Assembly (NCBI GenBank): GCA_047601665.1
Contig: JASGIT010000001.1
Coordinates: forward strand, 248,001-312,000
Direction: 5' to 3'
Length of the DNA stretch: 64,000 nt
Source of the DNA: JASGIT01 sp047601665
GTDB lineage: Bacteria > Pseudomonadota > Gammaproteobacteria > Burkholderiales > Burkholderiaceae_C
The stretch's first letter is position 1; each line of letters starts with the position of its first letter. Positions 7,819 to 16,091 of the stretch are shown in pieces. The notes below the pieces were generated by a model. The model made no database searches, was not told the origin of the DNA, and worked only from the letters and a program-made list of their open reading frames with translations. The position numbers and the translations under genes are program-made.

Positions 7819-8634
7819 ATGACCTTCACCACCAAGTCCGCCCAAGACATCGCCGGAATGCGCGAGGCCTGCCGCCTCGCTTCCGAGGTGCTGGACTACA
7901 TCGCCCCCCACATCAAGCCTGGCATCACCACCGCCGAAATCGACCGCCTGGGCGCGGAATGCATGGCCCAGCAGGGCACCGTGTCCGCCACCATCGGCTA
8001 CCAACCGCCCGGCTACCCGCCCTACCCCGGGCACCTGTGCACCTCGGTCAACAACGTGGTGTGCCACGGCATCCCGAACGCCAAGCCGCTCAAAAAAGGC
8101 GACATCGTGAACGTGGACGTCACCGTGATCACCAAGGACGGCTGGTTCGGCGACAACAGCCGCATGTACCTGATCGGCGAATGCTCCATCGCGGCCAAGC
8201 GGCTGTCGGCGCTGACCTTCGAGGCCATGTGGCTCGGCATCCAGCAGGTCAAGCCCGGCGCGCGCCTGGGCGACATCGGCCACGCCATCCAGAAGTTCGC
8301 CGAAGGCCACGGCCTGTCGGTGGTGCGCGAGTTCTGCGGCCACGGCATCGGCAAGAAATTCCACGAAGAGCCGCAGGTGCTGCACTACGGCCGTCCCGGC
8401 CAGGGCGAAACGCTGGTGCCGGGCATGACCTTCACCATCGAGCCCATGCTCAACCTGGGCCGCCGCGAGGTCAAGGAGCACGGCAACGACGGCTGGACCA
8501 TCGTCACCAAGGACCACAGCCTCTCGGCCCAATGGGAGCACACCGTGCTGGTGACCGAGACGGGCTACGACGTGCTCACGCTCTCCGCCGGCTCGCCGCC
8601 GCTGCCCGCGTTCGTCACCGCGACCGCAACCTGA
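7819..8634 (+). CDS. map: Methionine aminopeptidase, type I
   Basis: A 271-residue type I methionine aminopeptidase that removes the initiator Met from nascent proteins. The family layout is complete: the substrate-pocket region around YPPYPGHLCTSVNNVVCHGIP, first metal Asp in VNVDVTV, second Asp in GWFGDNSRM, His in EFCGHGIGKKFHEEP, Glu in FTIEPM and the last Glu in QWEHTVLV. There is no N-terminal zinc-finger extension. The start at 7819 matches the family start. It is divergent from purL (73 bp apart) and is followed after 13 bp by glnD, with which it probably forms an operon. Confidence 0.95.
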   Translation: MTFTTKSAQDIAGMREACRLASEVLDYIAPHIKPGITTAEIDRLGAECMAQQGTVSATIGYQPPGYPPYPGHLCTSVNNVVCHGIPNAKPLKKGDIVNVDVTVITKDGWFGDNSRMYLIGECSIAAKRLSALTFEAMWLGIQQVKPGARLGDIGHAIQKFAEGHGLSVVREFCGHGIGKKFHEEPQVLHYGRPGQGETLVPGMTFTIEPMLNLGRREVKEHGNDGWTIVTKDHSLSAQWEHTVLVTETGYDVLTLSAGSPPLPAFVTATAT

Positions 8635-8647
8635 GCCAGCCCGCCCC

Positions 8648-11248
8648 ATGACCGATCTTGCCGCGCTGCGCGCCCAGTACCGCGCCGACAAGGCCGCGCT
8701 GCTGGCCGACTTCCAGACCCAGGGCGCATCCACGCGCGGCGTGCGCACCCTGCTGCGCAGACACTCGCAGCTGGCCGACCGGCTGCTGCAAACGCTGTGG
8801 CGGCGCGCCGAACTCCCCGCCGGGCTGGCGCTGGCCGCCGTGGGCGGCTACGGGCGCGCGCAGCTTTTTCCGCGCTCGGACGTGGACGTGCTGCTGCTGC
8901 TGCCCGACGATTGCAGCGCCGACGCCGACGAGGCCCTGCGCACGCGCCTGGAAGCCTTCATCGGCAGCTGCTGGGACGCGGGGCTGGAGATCGGCTCCAG
9001 CGTGCGCACCGTGGCGCAGTGCCTGGCCGAATCGGCGCAGGACGTGACGGTGCAGACCTCGCTGCTCGAAGCGCGCCGCATCGCGGGCAGCGCCGCGCTG
9101 TTCCGCGCATTCCAGGCGCGCTACGCGGAGCAAATGGACGCCCCGGCCTTCCTCGTCGCCAAGACGCTGGAAATGCGCCAGCGCCACACCAAGTACGAGA
9201 ACACGCCCTACGCGCTGGAGCCCAACTGCAAGGAGTCGCCCGGCGGGCTGCGCGACCTGCAGATGATCCTGTGGGTGGCCCGCGCCACCGGGCTGGGCCG
9301 CAGCTGGCACGAGCTGGCGGCCAGCGGCCTGGCCACGCCGCTGGAGGCGCGCGCGCTGGCGCGCACCGAGGCGCTGCTGTTCCTCATCCGCGCCCGGCTG
9401 CACGCCATCGCGGGGCGGCATGAAGACCGGCTGGTGTTCGACCTGCAGACGGCAGTGGCCGAATCCTTCGGCTACCGCAGCACCTCGCCCGACGGCAAGC
9501 GCCTGCCCCAGCGCGCCAGTGAAACGCTGATGCGCCGCTACTACTGGGCCGCCAAGGCGGTGTCGCAGCTCAACCAGATCCTGCTGCTGAACATCGAGGA
9601 GCGCCTCAACCCCTCCACGCACGAACTGCGCCCGCTGCGCCCCATCAACGCGCGCTTTTCCGAAAAAGCGGGCCTGATCGAAGTCGCCAGCGACGACCTG
9701 TACCAGCGCGAGCCGCACGCCATCCTCGAAACCTTTCTGCTCTACCAGACCTCGGTGGGCCTCAAGGACCTGTCGGTCCGCACGCTGCGCGCGCTGTACA
9801 ACGCGCGCAACGTCATGGACGCCAGCTTCCGCCGCGACCCGGTGAACCGCGCGCGGTTCCTGCACATCCTGCAGCAGCCCAACGGCATCACCCACGCCAT
9901 GCGGCTCATGAACCAGACCTCGGTGCTGGGGCGCACGCTGTGGCCATTCCGCCGCATCGTGGGGCAGATGCAGCACGACCTGTTCCATGTCTACACCGTG
10001 GACCAGCACACGCTGATGGTGCTGCGCAACATGCGCCGCTTCTTCATCGCCGAGCACGCGCACGAATACCCGTTCTGCTCGCAGCTCGCGGGCGGGTGGG
10101 ACAAGCCCTGGCTGCTGTACCTCGCCGCGCTGTTCCACGACATCGGCAAGGGCCGGGGCGGCGACCACTCCGTCATCGGCGCGCAGGAAGTGCGCCGCTT
10201 CTGCCGCCAGCACGGCGTGGACAAGGCCGACGCGCAGCTGGTCGAATTCCTGGTGCGCGAACACCTGGTGATGAGCACCGTGGCGCAAAAGCAGGACTTG
10301 AGCGACCCCGACGTGATCCATGCCTTCGCGCGCCGCGTGGGCAACGAGCGCTACCTGACAGCGCTGTACCTGCTCACCGTGGCCGACATCCGCGGCACCA
10401 GCCCCAAGGTCTGGAACGCCTGGAAAGGCAAGCTGCTCGAAGACCTGTACCGCGCCACGCTGCGCGTGCTCGGCGGCCGCGCGCCCGATGCCGCGGCCGA
10501 CGTCGAGGCGCGCAAACGCGAGGCTCTGGTGCTGCTCGCGCTGCAGGCCCAGCCCCACGACGTGCAGAAAAAACTCTGGGACACGCTGGACGTGGGCTAC
10601 TTCATGCGCCACGAGGCGGCGGACATCGCCTGGCACGCGCGCCACCTCTCGCGCCACGTGGGCGGCGCCCGGCCCATCGTGCGCGCGCGCCAGTCGCTCG
10701 CGGGCGAAGGCCTGCAGGTGCTGGTCTACGCCGCCGACCAGCCCGACCTGTTCGCGCGCACCTGCGGCTACTTCGACCGCGCGGGCTTCTCCATCCTGGA
10801 CGCGCGCATCCACACCGCCGCCAACGGCTACGCGCTGGACACCTACCAGGTCGTCACCTCCACCCTGCCGGGCCACTACCGCGAACTGACCCACATGGTC
10901 GAAAGCGACCTGGTGCAGGTGCTGGAGGCCGGCGCGCCCCTGCCCGAGCCCACGCGCAAGCGCGTGTCGCGCCGCGTGCAGAGCTTCCCCATCGCGCCGC
11001 GCGTGGCGCTGCGGCCCGACGAAAAGGCCCAGCGCTGGCTGCTCACCATCTCCGCCAGCGACCGCGCGGGCCTGCTCTACCTGGTGGCGCGCATCCTGGC
11101 CCAGCACCACCTGAGCGTGCAACTCGCCAAGGTCAGCACCCTGGGCGAGCGGGTGGAAGACAGCTTCCTCATCCAGGGGCCGGAGCTGCAGCACAGCGCG
11201 CGCCAGATCCAGATCGAGACGGAGCTGCTGCAGGCGCTGGCGCAATAA
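8648..11248 (+). CDS. glnD: [Protein-PII] uridylyltransferase/uridylyl-removing enzyme
   Basis: An 866-residue GlnD, the nitrogen sensor that uridylylates PII proteins when glutamine is low and removes UMP when it is high. The domains run in the usual order: nucleotidyltransferase with VGGYGRAQLFPRSDVDVLLLLP (about residues 72-93), a GlnD-specific linker, an HD domain with LFHDIGKGRGGDHS (about 495-508), and two ACT domains in the last ~170 residues that bind glutamine. Length is normal for the family. It follows map by 13 bp and is followed by a diguanylate cyclase seven bases later, so three genes may share a message. Confidence 0.95.
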   Translation: MTDLAALRAQYRADKAALLADFQTQGASTRGVRTLLRRHSQLADRLLQTLWRRAELPAGLALAAVGGYGRAQLFPRSDVDVLLLLPDDCSADADEALRTRLEAFIGSCWDAGLEIGSSVRTVAQCLAESAQDVTVQTSLLEARRIAGSAALFRAFQARYAEQMDAPAFLVAKTLEMRQRHTKYENTPYALEPNCKESPGGLRDLQMILWVARATGLGRSWHELAASGLATPLEARALARTEALLFLIRARLHAIAGRHEDRLVFDLQTAVAESFGYRSTSPDGKRLPQRASETLMRRYYWAAKAVSQLNQILLLNIEERLNPSTHELRPLRPINARFSEKAGLIEVASDDLYQREPHAILETFLLYQTSVGLKDLSVRTLRALYNARNVMDASFRRDPVNRARFLHILQQPNGITHAMRLMNQTSVLGRTLWPFRRIVGQMQHDLFHVYTVDQHTLMVLRNMRRFFIAEHAHEYPFCSQLAGGWDKPWLLYLAALFHDIGKGRGGDHSVIGAQEVRRFCRQHGVDKADAQLVEFLVREHLVMSTVAQKQDLSDPDVIHAFARRVGNERYLTALYLLTVADIRGTSPKVWNAWKGKLLEDLYRATLRVLGGRAPDAAADVEARKREALVLLALQAQPHDVQKKLWDTLDVGYFMRHEAADIAWHARHLSRHVGGARPIVRARQSLAGEGLQVLVYAADQPDLFARTCGYFDRAGFSILDARIHTAANGYALDTYQVVTSTLPGHYRELTHMVESDLVQVLEAGAPLPEPTRKRVSRRVQSFPIAPRVALRPDEKAQRWLLTISASDRAGLLYLVARILAQHHLSVQLAKVSTLGERVEDSFLIQGPELQHSARQIQIETELLQALAQ

Positions 11249-11255
11249 TCCCCGA

Positions 11256-12377
11256 ATGACCACCCAGGCCCTGCTGGCGATCGTTGCGGTGCAGTTCTTC
11301 ATCCACGCCCTGGGCTGGACGATGACGGCGCGCCTGGCACGGCGCTGGCGCAGCGCCGAGGGGTACCTGGCGCTGTTCTGGTTCCTCCTGGCGCTGGGGT
11401 TGGCGCTGCTCGTGCCGCCCTGGGACGGCGGCGGCGCCCTGCCCGGCCTGGCCGGCCTGCTCCTCGTCGCGGCGGCCATGGCGGAACACCGCGCCCTGGC
11501 GCTGCATTGGGGCCGCCCGACCAGGCTGCAAAGCTACGCGGCGGGGCTGGCGCTGGCCGCGGCCCTCATTGCCGCCAGCTTCGCGGTGCGCAACGGCCTC
11601 GGCCTGCGCGTGGCGGCCGTGGCCTTCGGCTATGCCGCCATGCTGCTGCTCAGCGTGCGCCTTTTGCTGCGCTATGGCCGGGCCAGTTCATCCGCCGTCA
11701 CCACCATGGCTGCGGGAGGCTACGCGCTGATAGCCGCCCTGTTGCTGGCCTGCGGCGTGCAGGCGTTGCGGACAGACGCGCAGGCCAGCCTCTCCAGCGC
11801 TCCCGGCTACACCATCGCCTTTGCCGTGGCTTCGCTCCTGGTGGGCGGGCTGATCAATCTCCTGCACATACGCATCGTGCTGGGTCGGCTGGGGCGGCAC
11901 GCCCTGACCGACGATCTGACCGGTATGCTCAACCGCCGCGGCCTGATGGAGCGGCTTCAGTCCGCGCACACCTGGGCGCGCGCAGGCCGCGCGGGCTATG
12001 CCTTGATGATGGTGGACGTGGACCACTTCAAGGCCGTCAACGACCAGCACGGCCATGCCCTGGGCGACCAAGTGCTGCAGGCCGTGGCCGCCAGCCTGCG
12101 CGCCGCGCTGCGCAGCACCGATCTCGTGGGCCGCTGGGGCGGCGAGGAGTTCTGCGTGCTGCTGCCGAACACCCGCCTGGCCGACGCCGAGCCGCTGGCC
12201 CGCCGCGTGGCCGAGCGCGTGGCCGCGGCCGACATCTGCGTGCGCGTGACGGTCAGCATCGGCGTGTCGGAACACGGCCCCGCCGACCTGGACCTGCACA
12301 CCGTCATCCGCCGCGCCGACAGCGCGCTCTACCAGGCCAAGGAAACGGGGCGCAACCGCGTGGTCGCCGCGGCCTGA
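11256..12377 (+). CDS. Membrane diguanylate cyclase (GGDEF)
   Basis: A 373-residue protein with about six hydrophobic segments in the first ~205 residues, then a GGDEF domain. The catalytic motif is intact (GGEEF, about residues 295-299) and is preceded by five residues and an RxxD inhibitory site (RSTD), so an active, product-inhibited cyclase making cyclic di-GMP is expected. The membrane part is not a named sensor domain that I recognise. It starts seven bases after glnD. The signal it senses cannot be deduced. Confidence 0.85.
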   Translation: MTTQALLAIVAVQFFIHALGWTMTARLARRWRSAEGYLALFWFLLALGLALLVPPWDGGGALPGLAGLLLVAAAMAEHRALALHWGRPTRLQSYAAGLALAAALIAASFAVRNGLGLRVAAVAFGYAAMLLLSVRLLLRYGRASSSAVTTMAAGGYALIAALLLACGVQALRTDAQASLSSAPGYTIAFAVASLLVGGLINLLHIRIVLGRLGRHALTDDLTGMLNRRGLMERLQSAHTWARAGRAGYALMMVDVDHFKAVNDQHGHALGDQVLQAVAASLRAALRSTDLVGRWGGEEFCVLLPNTRLADAEPLARRVAERVAAADICVRVTVSIGVSEHGPADLDLHTVIRRADSALYQAKETGRNRVVAAA

Positions 12378-12383
12378 GCGGCG

Positions 12384-12761
12384 TCAGCCTTCGGGCGCCA
12401 CGATCAGGTCGGGCAGCAGGGGCCGGATGCGCTCTTCCTCGTAGTAGCCGCCGTACTCCGTGTAGCGCAGGAACGCCGCCGCGCACTGGCGGCAGCGCCA
12501 CACCGTGCAGCGGTTGTACGGGTGCCAGCCCAGGGCGATGGGCGCATCGGGCGACCACAGTTGCGTGCCCTGCGGGTGGAATTCGTCCAGACGGTCGTTG
12601 CCCTCCTGCACCAAGGTACCCACGCGCTGCAACTGCCCCACCTGCATCGCGCCGGAGATCGACTCCCAGCCCGGGTGCCGCCAGAGCTTGGCGCAATCGG
12701 CGCAGCGCGGCTGGGGTTCGTCGGCAAGGGAATGCAGTTCGGATGCGGTCAGGGCGGTCAT
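12384..12761 (-). CDS. Hypothetical protein with two CxxC pairs
   Basis: A 125-residue soluble protein that I do not recognise as a named family. It has Cys20/Cys23 (CADC) and Cys90/Cys93 (CRQC), which together could hold a structural zinc. The middle includes HPQGTQLWSPDAPIALGWHPYN and the C-terminus is acidic. It lies nine bases downstream of the isochorismatase-family gene on the same strand, so it is probably co-transcribed, but no functional link can be drawn. Base composition resembles the neighbours, which favours a real gene. Confidence 0.6.
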   Translation of the reverse strand: MTALTASELHSLADEPQPRCADCAKLWRHPGWESISGAMQVGQLQRVGTLVQEGNDRLDEFHPQGTQLWSPDAPIALGWHPYNRCTVWRCRQCAAAFLRYTEYGGYYEEERIRPLLPDLIVAPEG

Positions 12762-12770
12762 GGGCCAAGC

Positions 12771-13361
12771 CTACTGCAAGGCAGCCCCCGTGGGCACGAC
12801 CACGCCGTACAAATCGCCAATCGTCGCCAGCGCGCCGTGGTGCAACTGCTCGGCGGACACGCCCGCCACCGCCGTCGCCAGGGGGCGCGTGGCGCAGGCG
12901 TCGGCCACCACGGTGGGCTGGTTGCCGCGCAGGAACGCGCCTTCGGCGGTGAAGGTCACGCACATGTGCGTCATGAAGCCGATGATGATGAGTTGCTGGT
13001 GGCCCGCCGCGTCCACCAGCTCGCCCAGGTTGGTGCCCACGAAGCTGTTGGGGGCGTGCTTGACCACCACGGGCTCGCCCGCCACGGGGGCCACGCTGGG
13101 GTGGATCTGGCCGATGTCCGCCGTGATGTCGTAGGGCGAGCCCGCGCCGCCGTCGTGCATCACGTGGATGACCTGGGCCCCCGCCGCGCGCGCACGGGCC
13201 AGCAGGGCGGACGCGGCTTGCAGCGCGGGCTGCCAGCCGGTCAGCTCCATCACGCCGCGCGTGTAGGTGTTCTGGTAGTCCACCAGCACCAGCGTGGCAT
13301 GGGCCAGCGTGGCGGGGGCGGCGTCGAGGGCGTTGATCTCGCGCAGGGTCTTGGAAGTCAT
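12771..13361 (-). CDS. Isochorismatase-family cysteine hydrolase
   Basis: A 196-residue hydrolase of the isochorismatase fold. The probable triad is visible: Asp in LVLVDYQNTY, Lys in VVKHAPNSF and Cys in FMTHMCVTFT. ATG 13361 is preceded by AGGAA at suitable distance and matches the family start; an earlier in-frame start would collide with the divergent regulator promoter. Members hydrolyse amides or related bonds (nicotinamidase, isochorismate lyase and others), and the substrate cannot be deduced here. The divergent GlxA-type regulator, a common neighbour of such genes, is a likely controller. Confidence 0.8.
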   Translation of the reverse strand: MTSKTLREINALDAAPATLAHATLVLVDYQNTYTRGVMELTGWQPALQAASALLARARAAGAQVIHVMHDGGAGSPYDITADIGQIHPSVAPVAGEPVVVKHAPNSFVGTNLGELVDAAGHQQLIIIGFMTHMCVTFTAEGAFLRGNQPTVVADACATRPLATAVAGVSAEQLHHGALATIGDLYGVVVPTGAALQ

Positions 13362-13469
13362 CCGGGTTCCTTGAAGGGGTTGAAAGATGAAGGAATGGTA
13401 GGAACGCCAATCCATGTCCGCAATGTCATATAACATGCAGATTCAGACATTCCCGGCACGCGCGCAACA

Positions 13470-14449
13470 TAGAACGCCTCATCGTCATCGTCCTGTTCGA
13501 CCAGGTGGATCTGCTGGACGTGACCGGCCCCGCCGAAGTGTTTTCGCTGCTCCAGCGCGAGATGGACAAGCCCACGGGCTACCGCGTGGTGCTGGCGGCG
13601 GCCACGCTGGAGGCGGTGGCCACCTCCGCCGGGGTGCGCGTGCTGCCCGACCTGACCTTTGGCCAGTTGGCGCGCCAACGCATCGACACGCTGGTGGTGC
13701 CCGGCGCGGTGCAAAGGAACGCCGCGGGCGAGCCGCGCGCCGTGGTCGACCCGCTGATCGTGCAATGGGTGAAAAAGCTGGCCGCCCGCACGCGCCGCGT
13801 CACCTCGGTCTGCGTGGGCGCGCACGTGCTGGCGGCGGCGGGGCTGCTGGATGGCAAGCGCGCCACCACGCACTGGTCCACCGCGCGGCAGCTGGCGGCG
13901 GAGTACCCGGCGGTGACGGTGGACGCCGAGCCCATCTTCATCCGCGAGGGCAACCTGTGGACGGGCGCGGGCCTGACCGCCTGCCTGGACCTGGCGCTGG
14001 CCCTGGTGGCCGACGACTTCGGCGAGGCCGTGGCGCTGCGCGTGGCGCGGCAGCTCGTCATGTTCCTGAAGCGGCCCAGCGGGCAAAGCCAATTCAGCGT
14101 GGCCATCGCCCAGCCACCCACCACGCGCCGCATGGACGCGCTGCGCCACCACATCGCGCAGAACCTGGCCCAGCCGCTCGCCCTGCCCGACCTGGCCGAG
14201 CGCATCCACGTGAGCGAGCGGCAACTGGCGCGCCTGTTCAAGGCCGAGCTGCACACCACGCCCGCCGCCTACGTCGAATCCGCCCGCGTGGAAATGGCGC
14301 GCAACCGGCTGGAAACCACGGATGAACCGCTGGAGCGCATTGCCGCCGCCTGCGGACTGGGGACGACCGATACGCTGACGCGGGCGTTCCGCAAGCGGTT
14401 GAATACGACACCCGCGGAGTATCGCAGCCGCTTTCGCACCAATGAATGA
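13470..14449 (+). CDS. GlxA-type AraC regulator (DJ-1/PfpI domain plus HTH), start unresolved
   Basis: A regulator with an N-terminal class I glutamine-amidotransferase-like (DJ-1/PfpI) domain and a C-terminal AraC helix-turn-helix (LAERIHVSERQLARLFKAEL and the second helix pair). Coding similarity clearly begins at about 13470 (E-R-L-I-V-I-V-L-F-D-Q-V-D-L-L-D), but there is no ATG, GTG or TTG in this frame between the stop at 13388 and GTG 13505. Starting at GTG 13505 would lose the first beta strand. An ATG at 13435 in the neighbouring frame would work after a one-base shift, so a frameshift or sequence error is possible. It probably controls the divergent isochorismatase-family gene. Confidence 0.75.
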
Positions 14450-14451
14450 AA

Positions 14452-14501
14452 TATGCTCCCAGCGCTTGCCCATCAAGCGCTGGAAGCTATCAAAACAATA
14501 G
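14452..14501 (-). repeat. Dispersed repeat copy 2
   Basis: Contains CAGCGCTTGCCCATCAAGCG and GAAGCTATCAAAA, the reverse-strand form of the repeat family. It fills the gap between the convergent regulator and the end of the multicopper oxidase operon, where a terminator would be expected; its inverted AGCGCTT/AAGCGCT arms can fold. Confidence 0.7.
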
Positions 14502-14522
14502 TACCTACCCGCTCCGCGCCCG

Positions 14523-16091
14523 TTACGGGCAAGCCCGCAGGCCATCCGCCCGCGCCTGCGCGACCAGCCCCCGGCCCGAATCCGGGAAGGGAGCCAGCGG
14601 GCCGATCGGTGGCCCGTCGCGCCCCAGCGTGCTCAAGGGCTCTCCGCCGCGCGAGAGGAAGCAGAAGTTCTCGAACGGCGCGGCCACCGGCGCGCGCGGG
14701 CGGCCGAAGCGCGTGTTCTCCGGCGCGATGTACTCGCTCACCGGCGACGTGTAGCGGCCCTGCGCCAAGCCGCCCGCCGTGGCGGCGTCGCGCGGGTGGC
14801 CTTCGATGCGGGCCAGGATGTCGCGCGTGATCGGCAGGAAGTTGGACTTGGCGTCCAGCGTGATGCGCACCCGGCCGATCTGCGCCGTGGGGCTGGGCTG
14901 CAGCACGGTGAGCAGGCGCTCGCCCGGGCCTGCGTCGGGGTCCAGCGGCAGCGGCGAAGCCTGGGCCGGCGTGCCGGGGCTGTCCACCGCGTACACCTTT
15001 ACGCGGCGCGACGGATCGGTGGTGAAGCCCACGATGCGAAAACGCGACGTTTCCTCCTGGTCGATCTGGGGCCACGGGTCGCCCAGCGTACCGACGATGG
15101 TCACCTCGGTGAACACGTAGGCCGGGTTGCGCCCCGGCGAGGTGTAGATGCCCAGCAGCGCCTCGATGGCGTGGGCGGCGTGGAAGAAGGTGCCGCTGCC
15201 GGGACTGTCCTCGGTCAACATGCCGGCATAGCTGATGAAATCGCCCTCCTTGAGCGGCGCGGGCTTCCTCGGGTCGCAGCCGGGGTGCGCCGGCGCCTGC
15301 GGCTCCGCCGCCACGGGGCCGCAGGTGTAGCGGCGGCCCTGGCTGGGGGCGAAGGCGCCGCCCTCGGGCGCGCGGTTGGCGGCCGGGCAGGCCGCGTCGC
15401 CCGCGGAGGCGGGAATGCACATGGGAAAGCCCGTGTTGGCCGCCACCCCCGCGTTGCCGGGGTCGGCGGCAAAGCGCTCGTCGAAGGCACTGCCGCCGGT
15501 CTTGTCGGCATTGCGCTTGCCATAGGCCCCGGTGGCGTCGTTGATGCGCACCCGCGCCACGGGCGGGCCGCCGGCGTCGGGGCCGACCAGCAGTTCGCCC
15601 TTGGCATGGTCTATGGCGCGGATGAAGCCCTGGCCGAGATTCAGCCCCTGCTGGCTCAAGCGCACCACGCCCGCCCGGTATTCCCCGTCCACGATGTTGC
15701 CCATCACCTCGACCTCGACGGGAATCGGCGCGCGGGTGGCGTCGGCCAGCGCCAGCCCGCTGGCGGCCTGCGGCGGCGCCAGCGCGGGCGCCATGCCGGG
15801 GTGCTTGCCACGGAACAGGTCAGACACCGTGAGGTACTGGCCCGGCAGGGTGACGTAGAGGTTGGCGGGCAGCCGCACCGGTATGCCGTTGACCGTCATG
15901 CGCCCGGCCGAAAGCGGGTTGTTCGCATCGTCCACGGACAGGGTCTGGAGATGGCCCAGCATGGCAAAGCCGGGGTTGGGCTGCTGCGCTTCAGCGGCGC
16001 CGGATGCGAGCAGCGCCAGCGCAAGGAGCGCGGCCCTGCGCTTCAACACGCTCTCAGCGCCGGGCGATGGGGGACGGGGTGCTGTGGTCAT
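14523..16091 (-). CDS. Secreted protein of unknown function, last gene of the multicopper oxidase operon
   Basis: A 522-residue protein with a signal peptide after a charged N-terminus (residues ~17-37, ending SGAAEAQ). I do not recognise a named domain. The sequence looks beta-rich, with phrases such as RMTVNGIPVRLPANLYVTLP and IPVEVEVMGNIVDGEYRAGVV, suggesting repeated beta-barrel or OB-like parts, and four or more cysteines in the middle. The ATG at 16091 overlaps the preceding cytochrome/binding-protein gene by 38 bp, so it is translationally linked to the operon. An exported accessory role for the oxidase is inferred from context only. Confidence 0.65.
   Translation of the reverse strand: MTTAPRPPSPGAESVLKRRAALLALALLASGAAEAQQPNPGFAMLGHLQTLSVDDANNPLSAGRMTVNGIPVRLPANLYVTLPGQYLTVSDLFRGKHPGMAPALAPPQAASGLALADATRAPIPVEVEVMGNIVDGEYRAGVVRLSQQGLNLGQGFIRAIDHAKGELLVGPDAGGPPVARVRINDATGAYGKRNADKTGGSAFDERFAADPGNAGVAANTGFPMCIPASAGDAACPAANRAPEGGAFAPSQGRRYTCGPVAAEPQAPAHPGCDPRKPAPLKEGDFISYAGMLTEDSPGSGTFFHAAHAIEALLGIYTSPGRNPAYVFTEVTIVGTLGDPWPQIDQEETSRFRIVGFTTDPSRRVKVYAVDSPGTPAQASPLPLDPDAGPGERLLTVLQPSPTAQIGRVRITLDAKSNFLPITRDILARIEGHPRDAATAGGLAQGRYTSPVSEYIAPENTRFGRPRAPVAAPFENFCFLSRGGEPLSTLGRDGPPIGPLAPFPDSGRGLVAQARADGLRACP

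Noticed and set aside
8615..11479. Open frame of 954 codons antisense to glnD
   Set aside because: Shadow of glnD codon bias; the product has no recognisable domain.
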